A program made the translations under genes and the position numbers. A DNA stretch of 64,000 bases from Halomicrobium urmianum (lineage in GTDB: Archaea; Halobacteriota; Halobacteria; Halobacteriales; Haloarculaceae): NCBI RefSeq assembly GCF_020217425.1, contig NZ_CP084090.1, forward strand, positions 1,798,001 to 1,862,000, in the 5' to 3' direction. The notes beneath the pieces were generated by a model that was given only the letters and a program-made list of their open reading frames with translations, had not been told where the DNA came from and made no database searches. Below, piece by piece: positions 15,149-22,337 of this stretch. Numbering within the stretch: position 1 is the stretch's first letter; every line of letters begins with the position of its first letter.

Positions 15149-15237
15149 TGGCTCCGGTGAAGTTCCGCTTTCGGCCGTTCGTAACTGGAAACTACGACTA
15201 ACGGGGCGCGGGTCGAATGTATTGATACGTGGTACCA

Positions 15238-15753
15238 ATGTACTCGATACTCATGCCGGTCGACGCCGACGAGACGCGGGCCCTCGCGCAGGCGGAGTCC
15301 GTCCGGGAGCTCCCGGGGGCCGAGTCGGCGACCGTCCACGTGATGCACGTGTTCGGCAGCGAGGACCGCGCCGAGTCGACCTCGCCACGACAGCTCGACG
15401 CCGGGCGGGCCGTCGCGGAGCGACTCCAGGACCACGGCGTCCCCGTCGAGACGCTCAGCCGCCACGGTGATCCCTCGGAGGAGATCCTCAAGGCCGCCGA
15501 CGAGGTGGACGCCGACATGATCGTCCTCGGCGGGCGCAAGCGCTCGCCGCTGGGTTCGGTCCTGTTCGGCAGCGTCAGCCAGGAAGTCACGCTCGACTCG
15601 ACGCGGCCGGTGACGATCACCGGGGGCCTCGAGGACCAGGGCCGCCCGACTCACCGCTGCCCGGACTGCGGCGAGGAGTACTTCACAAGCCCCGCCAGCG
15701 ACATCGGGAAGTGCCGCAACTGCGGCGGCTCGAAGGTCGAGCCGGTGGCGTGA
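15238..15753 (+). CDS. UspA domain fused to a C-terminal zinc ribbon
   Basis: 171 residues from ATG (MYSILMPVDADETRAL). The universal stress fold is shown by ILMPVDADE, DADMIVLGGRKRSPLGSVLFGSVSQEV (nucleotide loop G-x2-R-x9-G[ST], here modified) and RPVTITGG. After residue 135 the chain continues into a two-knuckle zinc ribbon: CPDCGEEYF and, 16 residues later, CRNCGGSK. UspA proteins bind ATP and support stress survival; a zinc ribbon tail suggests nucleic acid or protein binding (inference). An alternative GTG lies three codons upstream. The IS200/IS605-like right end begins seven bases after its stop. Confidence 0.87.
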   Translation: MYSILMPVDADETRALAQAESVRELPGAESATVHVMHVFGSEDRAESTSPRQLDAGRAVAERLQDHGVPVETLSRHGDPSEEILKAADEVDADMIVLGGRKRSPLGSVLFGSVSQEVTLDSTRPVTITGGLEDQGRPTHRCPDCGEEYFTSPASDIGKCRNCGGSKVEPVA

Positions 15754-15759
15754 GAACTG

Positions 15760-16180
15760 GTTGACATCCTCCTCCGCGTTCACGCGGAGGAATCCCGAGC
15801 GGTGGGAGTTTCAGGTTTGTAGTCCAATCATCGGACTACCAGCCCTTTCGGGCGCAGGTCGTCCCACAGCGTCGGACTGGTGGACTGCTGGCCATGCCAA
15901 CTGGCCGTTACCCCTCTCCTCGACCGTGTACGGCGTTCCAGTGTTGTTTTTGCCACGGGGATGCCAGCAAGCGTCAGCAGAGTTGGGGGTATCGTCTTGC
16001 TCGCTTTGAGCAGTCGGCACGTTGGCACACCCGTCGAGGATGTGGCGTTCACCGACTGTTCTTTCGGATACTACCTCGTTACGTGGGCGGACAGGCCGCC
16101 TCCGAAGGACGGTTCGGAATCCGCTCCGTTCCGACCGATTCCTACATCACTGGAAGGCGGTCTGTCACTTAAACATCACT
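15760..16180 (-). mobile_element. Decayed IS200/IS605-type right end with TnpB tail
   Basis: Read on the minus strand, the segment ends in a hairpin CCTCCGCG-TTCA-CGCGGAGG (15771-15790) followed by GGATGTCAAC, whose TCAAC terminus equals the right cleavage motif known for ISDra2-type elements. Upstream of the hairpin is an open frame (stop near 15811) ending SPMIGLQT, similar to the tails of haloarchaeal TnpB (OrfB) proteins as I remember them. Earlier TnpB motifs, a TnpA gene and a left end were not found, so this is a fragment; the upper boundary is approximate. The hairpin-plus-end corresponds to the region where omega RNA is made in intact relatives. Confidence 0.6.
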
Positions 16181-16260
16181 GTGGGAAACTCGGGGAGGCG
16201 TTCGAACGGTGGTCTCTTTCGAGGAGTGACGGCGCGTATCCACCCCGTGAACGGCGTGGT

Positions 16261-16296
16261 ATTGCGCCTGCTCCGCATATTGCGCCTGCTCCGCAT
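16261..16296. repeat. 18-base tandem duplication
   Basis: ATTGCGCCTGCTCCGCAT occurs twice with no gap, then continues AT. It is an isolated two-copy tandem in the gene-free spacer after the TnpB fragment. Confidence 0.8.
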
Positions 16297-16326
16297 ATAA
16301 CCGCGAAATCGGGAAAGCGACGGTGC

Positions 16327-16660
16327 GGGCGAGCATCCGGCGGCCTCCGGCCGCCGGTTCGCCGTCAGAGCGGAGCTCTGACGGGCCCTGCGTCGTTGCA
16401 CTCCGCAGGACACCGGACGCGAGCGGAGCGAGCGTCCGTCCTTTTTTCGCCACCGAACGACTCGCTTCGCTCGTCTTTCGAGCCCTCGTTCGCTTCGCTC
16501 ACGAGGACCACGTTTTTCAAGGAGCGGTTCGCGCGGAGCGCGAACCCGACGTGGTTCGAAAGACGGCGAAGCCGTCTTTCGTCATCACGAGGGAGCTTCG
16601 TTCTCTCGAACGACTGAAAAAGGTGGTCTTGTCTCGCGGGTCGCTACGCTCCCCGCTCGA
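16327..16660. repeat. Hairpin-rich gene-free spacer before the thermosome 3' end
   Basis: A 300-base run of consecutive hairpins: CCGGCGGCC-TCCGGCCGCCGG near 16336, GTCAGAGC/GCTCTGAC near 16365, ACGACTCGCTTCGCTCGTC near 16459, GGTTCGCGC/GCGCGAACC near 16525, and the two-hairpin cassette GTTCGAAAGACGG...TCTCTCGAAC (16553-16611), then GAAAAAGGTGGTC. Similar modules recur near 19831, 25500, 32237, 43741 and 47758. No gene is supported here; open frames across it are arginine-rich artefacts. Confidence 0.65.
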
Positions 16661-16695
16661 CATTTCCGAGATCGGTCACTTCGTTCCCGATCTCA

Positions 16696-18369
16696 CTACA
16701 TCATGCCGCCCATGCCGCCGCCCATGCCGCCCATGCCACCGGGGGCGCCACCGGGGCCGCCCTCGTCGCCGTCGCCCTCGGTCGAGAGGTCGCCGGCGGA
16801 GATGATGTCGTCGATCTTGAGCACGAGGTTCGCGGCCTCGGCAGCGGAGGAGACGGCCTGAGTCTTGGCGTGAGCCGGTTCGACGACGCCCTCGTCGAGC
16901 GTGTCGACGACGTCGCCGGAGAAGACGTTCAGGCCGGCGGAGACGTCGCCGCCCTCGTGGGCGGCCCGCAGGTCCACCAGCGAGTCGATGGAGTCGAGGC
17001 CGGCGTTCTCGGCCAGCGTGCGCGGGATGAGCTCCAGCGCGTCGGCGAAGGCCTCGACGGCCAGCTGCTCGCGGCCCTCGACGCCGTCGGCGTAGTCGCG
17101 CAGGCGCGAGGCCAGCTCAACCTCGGGGGCGCCGCCGCCGCCGAGGACGCGGCCGTCGGAGACGGTGGAGGCGACGACGTCCAGCGCGTCCTGGACGCCG
17201 CGTTCGAGCTCGTCGACGACGTGGTCGGTGGAGGCGCGCAGCAGGAGCGTCACGCCGTGGGTCTCGTCGCCGGTGCCCTCGACGTAGAACAGGTCGCCGG
17301 CGTCGTCGCGGCGGATCGAACCCCGACCGAGGTCGGCCTCGCTGGCGGACTCGATGTTGGAGACGATGTTGGCGCCGAGCACCTCACGGAGGAACTCGAC
17401 GTCGGACTTCTTGGTGCGCTGGACCGCCAGGATGCCCTCCTTGGCGAGGTAGTGCTGGGCCATGTCGTCGATGCCCTTCTGGCAGAAGACGACGTCGGCG
17501 CCCGTCGCGGCGATGGAGTCGACCATCTCCTCGAGCTGCTCCTCCTCCTTGTCGAGGAAGTCCTGCAGCTGGCTCGGGTCGTCGACGGACAACTGGGCGT
17601 CGACCTCGGTCTCGTCGAGCTCGATGGGCACGTCCAGCAGGAGGACGTCGGCGTCGTCGAAGTCGGTCTCCATCTCCTCGTGGACGGGGTCCTTGTCAAC
17701 GATGGCGCCCTCGACCAGCTCGGACTCGTCGGCGGCGCGGCCCGTCTGGGTCTCGATGTTGAGGAACTCGAGGTCGGCGACGACGGAGCCGTCCTGGGCC
17801 TCGACGGTGACGGCGTTGACGGCGTCGACGACGAGCTGGGCGAGCAGCTCCTTGTTGACCTCGGTGCCCTTGCCGGTCATGGAGGTCTCGGCCACGCGGC
17901 GCAGCAGGTCCTCGTCGTCGGGCTCGACGTCGGTGGCGAAGTCGTCGATCTCCTGCTTGGCCTGGGTCGCGGCGAGGTTGAAGCCCTTGATGATCGCCGT
18001 CGGGTGGATGTCCTGGTCGATCAGCTCCTCGGCGTTCTTCAGGAGCTCGCCCGCGATGGCGACGGCCGTGGTCGTCCCGTCGCCGGCCTCGTCCTCCTGG
18101 GTCTCGGCGACCTCGACGATCATCTCCGCCGTCGGGTTGTCGATGTCCATCTCCGAGAGGATGGTGACGCCGTCGTTCGTGACGGTCACGTCACCGAGCG
18201 AGGAGACGAGCATCTTGTCCATGCCCTTCGGGCCGAGCGTCGAGCGTACCGACTCGGCCACCGCCCGTGCGGCGGAGATGTTGTGGGCCTGTGCGTCCTT
18301 GTCCTTCATCCGCTGGGAGTCTTCCCCCAGAATGATCATGGGCTGGCCGCCCATCTGGCGCTGGCTCAT
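16696..18369 (-). CDS. Thermosome subunit (group II chaperonin)
   Basis: 557 residues from MSQRQMGGQPMIILGED. Group II chaperonin motifs: STLGPKGMDKML near residue 48, GDVTVTNDGVTIL with GDGTTTAV near 95 (ATP site), apical protrusion region about 240-280, GGGGAPEVELA near 405 and a C-terminal Gly-Met-rich tail GGMGGMGGGMGGMM that lines the cavity. The hexadecameric ring folds proteins in the cytoplasm. The N-terminus and long acidic insertions are haloarchaeal. A consensus TATA box 28 bases upstream of the ATG fits strong, heat-responsive expression known for thermosome genes. No second thermosome subunit is in the window. Confidence 0.97.
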   Translation of the reverse strand: MSQRQMGGQPMIILGEDSQRMKDKDAQAHNISAARAVAESVRSTLGPKGMDKMLVSSLGDVTVTNDGVTILSEMDIDNPTAEMIVEVAETQEDEAGDGTTTAVAIAGELLKNAEELIDQDIHPTAIIKGFNLAATQAKQEIDDFATDVEPDDEDLLRRVAETSMTGKGTEVNKELLAQLVVDAVNAVTVEAQDGSVVADLEFLNIETQTGRAADESELVEGAIVDKDPVHEEMETDFDDADVLLLDVPIELDETEVDAQLSVDDPSQLQDFLDKEEEQLEEMVDSIAATGADVVFCQKGIDDMAQHYLAKEGILAVQRTKKSDVEFLREVLGANIVSNIESASEADLGRGSIRRDDAGDLFYVEGTGDETHGVTLLLRASTDHVVDELERGVQDALDVVASTVSDGRVLGGGGAPEVELASRLRDYADGVEGREQLAVEAFADALELIPRTLAENAGLDSIDSLVDLRAAHEGGDVSAGLNVFSGDVVDTLDEGVVEPAHAKTQAVSSAAEAANLVLKIDDIISAGDLSTEGDGDEGGPGGAPGGMGGMGGGMGGMM

Positions 18370-18396
18370 AGTCGTCCGAAAGTATGAATACGATTC

Positions 18397-18405
18397 TATA
18401 TAAAA
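18397..18405 (-). promoter_or_regulatory. TATA box for the thermosome gene
   Basis: TTTTATATA on the minus strand, 28-36 bases before the ATG at 18369, in an AT-rich stretch that stands out from the GC-rich surroundings. Preceded by CCACCTAC. Confidence 0.7.
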
Positions 18406-18543
18406 GTAGGTGGTACGGGGGACGAACCCGCGGCTCCTGCCGAGCGCCATCCGCCGACTAATCGCCCTACGAAACGCGTTCCGCCGATATACTGTGACAG
18501 TTGTTGGCACGGCGTGAGTCGGGGGCCGGGTAGGTTTTATAAA

Positions 18544-18936
18544 CTAATCTGCGGGTTCCTTCCAGTTGACCACGACGGTCCCGACGACGAAGCTGTCCCC
18601 CGAATCCCGGTCCCGGCGGAACTGCAGCGTGTTCTTGCCCTCCTGGAGGCTGGCTCCCGTAACGGTGTCCATCCAGTACTGCCAGCCGTCGGTCTCGGGG
18701 ACGTCGAAGCCGGTCAGCGAGTCGCCGTTGATCAGCAACTCGTGATCGTAGCTCCCGGACTCGTAGACCTGCATCTCGACGTAGGCGTCCCGGATGTCGT
18801 CGGTCGGCACCTCGAAAATCTCCTGATCGGTGCGGTCGCCGGCGAACGTCGCCCACGGGACGTCGAGAGCCTCCCGGTCGGGGCCGAGGTGCTCCTGAAA
18901 CGGGACCAGCGCGTAGTTGGCGCGGTGCGTCGCCAT
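18544..18936 (-). CDS. Haloarchaeal beta-sandwich protein, unknown function
   Basis: 130 residues starting MATHRANYALVPFQEHLGPD. The chain is mostly strands: VEMQVYESGSYDHELLINGD, WQYWMDTVTGASLQEGKNTLQFRR and SFVVGTVVVNWKEPAD. It has no signal peptide or membrane helix. The pattern (small polar-faced strands, ELLINGD..., GWQ, NTLQFRR) is like an uncharacterised haloarchaeal family I remember under a DUF number (possibly DUF7383, unverified); the fold resembles carbohydrate-binding or galactose-binding modules in general shape only. The start used is the ATG just after the more upstream, less likely MARYMCGPS frame. Confidence 0.7.
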   Translation of the reverse strand: MATHRANYALVPFQEHLGPDREALDVPWATFAGDRTDQEIFEVPTDDIRDAYVEMQVYESGSYDHELLINGDSLTGFDVPETDGWQYWMDTVTGASLQEGKNTLQFRRDRDSGDSFVVGTVVVNWKEPAD

Positions 18937-19006
18937 ACCCCATGCGTCGGACGGACCACACATATATCTCGCCACCGCTGACGGCTCTCGGGGCCCGAGT
19001 CGCGCC

Positions 19007-19198
19007 TCACTGGATCCGGTACACTGCGATCGCGTCGGATCCGCACGCCGGACAGTAGGTGAAGTGAGACGAATGCGGTTCTCCGCAGTGGTGACACTCG
19101 ACGGCCGAATCCTCCAGCGTCTTCCCGCAGCGGCGACACTCGACGACGGTGTCGTCGCGACGTCGGGTCCCGAGCAACAACCGGACTAGCGCCTGCAT
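19007..19198 (-). CDS. Double zinc-ribbon protein
   Basis: 63 residues starting MQALVRLLLGTRRRDDTVVEC. Three CxxC-type knuckles: CRRCGK, CHHCGE and CPACGS, enough for at least one complete zinc ribbon plus part of another; an additional Cys precedes nothing else. The N-terminal half-helix LVRLLLGTRRR is basic. Small zinc ribbons of this sort are widespread in haloarchaea and influence swarming, biofilm or stress in some species (known for a few members), but no role can be assigned here. Confidence 0.78.
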   Translation of the reverse strand: MQALVRLLLGTRRRDDTVVECRRCGKTLEDSAVECHHCGEPHSSHFTYCPACGSDAIAVYRIQ

Positions 19199-19439
19199 GC
19201 CTTCCGGTCCACCGATCACTAGGTTAGGCCCCGTGGTTTCGGCGAGTGCGTGGCCCGGAGGTGGCCGTCAGAGCGATTCAAGACAGGCTCCAAGGCGACC
19301 ATTCTGGTAACTACGACGCCAGTACCTCGCTCCCAGTTCTCGACAGAGTCGCGGTTATCCAACTGATATCTCCGGGACGTCGCCGTCGGGCGACGACCAC
19401 GGACCGAAGCCGGGACCGACTGCGGCCCGGTGCGGTCGA

Positions 19440-19670
19440 TTACTCCGCCGACTCGGCGCCGGACGAGGTCGTGTCGATCCCCAGCGCGGCGCTGCAGCCG
19501 CAGAAGCCAGTCCGCGCGTTGAACAGCAGTCCCGCGCCGGCGACGGTCAGCGCCGCAGCCGTCGTCGTCCGATCGTCCCGGACGGCGCTGATCGCACCGG
19601 CGACCAGCCAGACGCCGAGTACGCCCCTGGCGATTCGATCCAGCCGACCGAGGTTGCGCTGTAGCTCCAT
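19440..19670 (-). CDS. DUF2892 (YgaP-like) membrane protein
   Basis: 76 residues. Opening MELQRNLGRLDRIARGVLGVW is the signature of the YgaP-type transmembrane domain, followed by the helices LVAGAISAV and TAAALTVAGAGLLFNARTG. Near the end GFCGCSAALGIDTTS carries the CxC pair typical of these proteins. In bacteria the domain occurs with rhodanese or sulfur-handling proteins; no such partner is nearby here. The coding sequence is complete and the start is unambiguous. Confidence 0.85.
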   Translation of the reverse strand: MELQRNLGRLDRIARGVLGVWLVAGAISAVRDDRTTTAAALTVAGAGLLFNARTGFCGCSAALGIDTTSSGAESAE

Positions 19671-19830
19671 GCGACCCGCTACGCCTACCTTGATCTTAAA
19701 CGAGGGTGGCGAGGATTAGCCCCACGCGATGGACGACACTGCCACGCTTGACAGTCTGCAGTAGTTCAGTGATCGTCCCGTATAGGGCTGTGCCTGCTTA
19801 GATTTCCCAAATCCCAACTACTACGAGCAC

Positions 19831-19968
19831 CCGGCGGCCGGAGGCCGCCGGTTCACTTCTCGCGAGCGAAGCGAGCGAGAAGGTCGTTTTTCGCCCACGT
19901 TTTTACGAGGAGCCTCCCCGCAGGCCGACGTAGTCGGCCGAGGAGAGGTGACGAAGTAAAAAGGTGGT
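19831..19968 (-). repeat. Multi-hairpin element, copy 1
   Basis: Read on the minus strand: ACCACCTTTTT, then a hairpin built from TCCTCGGCCGAC...GTCGGCCTGCGGGGAGG, then a 24-base linker at 19881-19904 (AAAACGTGGGCGAAAAACG is its core), then a TCTCGCTCGCTTCGCTCGCGAGA hairpin, then TGAACC and a GGCGGCC/GGCCGCC hairpin. The same order and an identical linker occur at 25500-25638. It occupies part of the gene-free stretch 19671-20195. Confidence 0.75.
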
Positions 19969-19969
19969 A

Positions 19970-20040
19970 CGCCAGGACTGGGATTTGAACCCAGAGGAAG
20001 ACGTTCCGGGCGTGTGGCCTCACTTCGTTCGGCCATTCCG
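19970..20040 (-). pseudogene. Partial tRNA-Ser copy (att-like duplicate)
   Basis: On the minus strand the last 26 bases (19970-19995) are identical to the 3' end of the intact tRNA-Ser(GGA) at 20196-20277: the T-arm with TTCAAAT and the acceptor TCCTGGCG. Going upstream, similarity is patchy (GGAATGGCCGAACG, CGCCCGGAAC). The anticodon stem cannot pair well and the acceptor stem is broken, so it should not be functional. Beyond it are two hairpins, GTCAGAGC/GCTCTGAC and GTCTTGC/GCAAGAC. A tRNA 3'-end duplicate is what tyrosine-recombinase integration leaves behind. Confidence 0.6.
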
Positions 20041-20195
20041 GGGCTGCGACTTCTGTCAGAGCAAAGCTCTGACGGCGTCTTGCTCGCTGCGCTCGCAAGA
20101 CTTCCAGGGCTTCAAATCCCAGCGAAAGCGCACACTCGCTCACGGGTGCCGAGAACACGCTACGCGGTTCTCGGCGGTGTTGTTCGCGAGAGAAG

Positions 20196-20277
20196 CGCCA
20201 GGACTGGGATTTGAACCCAGAATCCCGAAAGGGAACACGCTTTCCAGGCGTGCGCCTTGCCGTTCGGCCATCCTGGC
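20196..20277 (-). tRNA. tRNA-Ser (anticodon GGA)
   Basis: Cloverleaf read on the minus strand: acceptor GCCAGGA pairs with TCCTGGC, discriminator G; D-arm GGCCGAACGGCAAGGC; anticodon stem CACGC/GCGTG with loop CTGGAAA, so the anticodon is GGA and reads UCC/UCU; long variable arm TTCCC-TTTC-GGGAT as expected for serine; T-arm CTGGG-TTCAAAT-CCCAG. CCA is not encoded. No intron is needed. Length 82 bases. Confidence 0.95.
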
Positions 20278-20305
20278 TCGCATTGGATGGTGTGCGGTCG
20301 TTCGA

Positions 20306-20518
20306 TTAAGGGCTTTCGCTTCCGAACAGCCGCGGGCGGACGACGTGTACCAGGCCGGTCGCTCCGGCGCCCACGGCGAGGGCAACGCCGAACATCGCCC
20401 AGACGCTCACGGTCGCCTCGGTCAGGAGCTGGTACCCCTGCACCAGCACGAGGAAGGAGAGCGCTCCGACGAGCCCCCACAGGAGGCTGTCTTTCGTTCG
20501 CCTTTCGATATCTAACAT
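20306..20518 (-). CDS. Small two-helix membrane protein beside tRNA-Ser
   Basis: 70 residues starting MLDIERRTKDSLLWGLVGAL. Helices about residues 12-29 (LLWGLVGALSFLVLVQGY) and 36-60 (TVSVWAMFGVALAVGAGATGLVHVV). GC content is normal for the genome, so it belongs to the host rather than to the AT-rich patch that begins just beyond its start. AGGTTAAAATCC, about 25 bases upstream of the ATG, is a plausible TATA element. Family not recognised. Confidence 0.7.
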   Translation of the reverse strand: MLDIERRTKDSLLWGLVGALSFLVLVQGYQLLTEATVSVWAMFGVALAVGAGATGLVHVVRPRLFGSESP

Positions 20519-20748
20519 GAATAATGGATTTTAACCTAGGGTCTAATGTAGAGATTGTGTATCCTGGTCAGCAATATATAATAATGTCAGTACTCGTCAA
20601 GGGTGGTCTGAGATCGGTCTAGAGAACCACTTATTTGAAGTATATACGAGATGGCTGAAAACACTCCAGATATTATTGTGACTAAACCTGAGGTCATCGT
20701 TATTACATCGTAAATATCTGAGCTGTTATTCTGGTGGCTCCTTGCAAT

Positions 20749-21207
20749 TCAACTATTGGTTTCTACAGTGGTTGATAGGCTATCAGTACCCAATTCCACA
20801 GGTGTGTCAGTTGGATTCGGTGTAACTCTATCAGGCGTTTCTGTGGAATCTATTTCTCTAACGGTACTTGCTTCCGTTTTAGTAGAGGTGGCTTCACTCA
20901 CTGACGTATTAATAGCATCTACAGTAACATTGTTTCCATTTATAGTATCGGTAGACATACCAGTTTGAGAAACATCTGTGTCAACTGTGGTAGGGGACGA
21001 AGCTATTATCTGCGGGTCTTCATCAGATTCAGGACTCAAAGGAGTCGTCTTATTAATTTCTGGCCGCTGAGTAGAAGTGGTTGGTATTTCTTCTCCAGTT
21101 GGGCTTTGGCTATACGGTCGGATAGAGCCGATAGCAATCCCGATCGTCAAGGCGGCGAAGATAATCGATATAACAGCCCAAAACCGCCAGTCAAGCCGTA
21201 AGGACAT
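20749..21207 (-). CDS. Ser/Thr-rich single-anchor surface protein, atypical composition
   Basis: 152 residues from MSLRLDWRFWAVISIIFAAL. One N-terminal hydrophobic segment (WAVISIIFAALTIGIAIGS) could be a signal anchor with no cleavage site seen. The rest is low-complexity Ser, Thr, Pro, Asp and Glu, with three N-glycosylation sequons (NKT, NVT, NTS). Extracytoplasmic orientation is likely. Codon use is visibly AT-rich, unlike neighbours, and the flanks 20519-20748 and 21208-21390 are non-coding and also AT-rich. These traits point to horizontally acquired or decaying DNA next to the tRNA-Ser att-like site. No family is recognised. Confidence 0.6.
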   Translation of the reverse strand: MSLRLDWRFWAVISIIFAALTIGIAIGSIRPYSQSPTGEEIPTTSTQRPEINKTTPLSPESDEDPQIIASSPTTVDTDVSQTGMSTDTINGNNVTVDAINTSVSEATSTKTEASTVREIDSTETPDRVTPNPTDTPVELGTDSLSTTVETNS

Positions 21208-21390
21208 AATGTCTGCCACCACGGGGAAGTCTATCCATGAGCGGTGATACTCCCCGGCCCCTAAAGGGCGTTATCAATACACATACGTTAGAAATGCCTG
21301 TCCTCCATGAAAATAGCGTGCCAGGTTATAACAATCGGCCTATTGACCAGACATAAAAAGAAACGACAGGGAGCGACAGATTCTATACAG

Positions 21391-21768
21391 CTATTTCGTT
21401 GCTATTGCCTCGATCTCGACGGCGACGCCCTTGGGGAGTTCGTCGACGCCGACGGCGCTTCGGGCCGGCGGGTCCTCGTCGAAGAAGCACTGGTAGGCGT
21501 CGTTCATCTCGTCGAAGTCGTCGATGTCGTCGAGGAAGACCGTCACCTTCAGCACGTCGTCCATGCCCGCGTCGGCGGCGTCGAGGACGGCCGCGACGTT
21601 CTCCAGGGCCTGCTCGGTCTGGACGTCGACTGCGGCGTCGTCGAGCAGGTCGCCGTCGGGCGTGAGGGGAATCTGGCCCGCGGTGAACACGAGGTCGTCG
21701 GTGGTAGTCGCCTGACTGTACGCGCCGACCGCGGCGGGCGCGGCGTCGGTGCTGACCGTACGCTTCAT
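21391..21768 (-). CDS. RidA-family reactive intermediate deaminase
   Basis: 125 residues starting MKRTVSTDAAPAAVGAYSQA. RidA signatures: GAYSQATTTDDLVFTAGQIPL at 15-35, EQALENVAAVLDAA, LKVTVFLDDIDDF, then RSAVGVDELPKGVAVEIEAIA with the substrate-binding Arg and Glu. It hydrolyses reactive enamines/imines, such as 2-aminoacrylate or 2-aminocrotonate, formed by PLP enzymes. A threonine ammonia-lyase gene lies about 0.6 kb away on the same strand, which makes exactly such intermediates; the pairing is functionally sensible though a membrane protein gene lies between them. Confidence 0.94.
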   Translation of the reverse strand: MKRTVSTDAAPAAVGAYSQATTTDDLVFTAGQIPLTPDGDLLDDAAVDVQTEQALENVAAVLDAADAGMDDVLKVTVFLDDIDDFDEMNDAYQCFFDEDPPARSAVGVDELPKGVAVEIEAIATK

Positions 21769-21831
21769 AGCGGAGAGGCGGCGGCCACGCCCTTAAAATC
21801 GCCTTCCCGGTCGCAGTCTGCGACCGGGCGA

Positions 21832-22287
21832 CTACAATGGCAGGTTGGCGAACATGAACGCTAGGGCGACGAGGAAGACGGTTACCGTCGCGACGAGGGC
21901 GTACCAGAGGACGCCGGCGGCGAGGACGATCCGGCCGTCCAGTCCGTCGCCGTGGGGCGTCCAGGTTCCTCGCCGGGGCAGGACGCCGACTGCGCCGGCC
22001 GCACCGGCGGCCGGGACGAGGACGTTCGAGAGAGCGATACCGACGAGTATCAGTCCCGCCTCGCCGCCATCGATGGCGCCGGACTCGTTGACCAGTACGA
22101 TTACCACGAGGTAGGCGGCGATCTGAACGGCGATGAGACCGACCCCGACGAGCGGGTAGTTCAGCGTTAGGCGATCAGTCGGCCAAGAGAGCAGCGCGCG
22201 GAACCGTTCGGCCGCCAGCAGCGGGGCCATCGCCAGCAGGACGACCGCGGCGAAGAGGAGGACGAAGGGGGCGAGCTGCGAGACCAT
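21832..22287 (-). CDS. Four-helix membrane protein, unknown
   Basis: 151 residues starting MVSQLAPFVLLFAAVVLLAM. Hydrophobic segments about 5-26, 42-66 (LTLNYPLVGVGLIAVQIAAYLVVIVLV), 75-100 (AGLILVGIALSNVLVPAAGAAGAVGVL) and 120-145 (IVLAAGVLWYALVATVTVFLVALAF). Loops are short; a WTPHGDGLDG loop faces one side. I do not recognise the family. It lies between ridA and the threonine ammonia-lyase gene on the same strand, separated by 63 and 50 bases, so a shared transcript is possible. Confidence 0.7.
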   Translation of the reverse strand: MVSQLAPFVLLFAAVVLLAMAPLLAAERFRALLSWPTDRLTLNYPLVGVGLIAVQIAAYLVVIVLVNESGAIDGGEAGLILVGIALSNVLVPAAGAAGAVGVLPRRGTWTPHGDGLDGRIVLAAGVLWYALVATVTVFLVALAFMFANLPL

Positions 22288-22337
22288 GGGCGGCGGTCCG
22301 AGTCTCGGAGAATAAGTCTTCTCCCCGCCGTTTCAGA

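Noticed and set aside
15811-16052. Two minus-strand open frames of 69 and 74 residues as genes
   Set aside because: They are overlapping frames over the decayed TnpB tail; neither has an independent start signal or a full domain.
16261-16296. Possible start of a CRISPR array (18-base tandem)
   Set aside because: Only two abutting units, no spacers, no cas genes. Other short repeats in the window (29751, 61632) also lack spacer structure.
16870-18387. 505-residue plus-strand open frame
   Set aside because: Lies wholly on the opposite strand of the thermosome gene; Val/Asp/Leu-rich shadow caused by third-position GC bias. No motif.
19970-20117. A second complete tRNA-Ser, possibly with an intron
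   Set aside because: The anticodon stem does not pair, the acceptor stem is disrupted, and no bulge-helix-bulge can be drawn around the extra hairpins, so a 3'-end duplicate is more likely.
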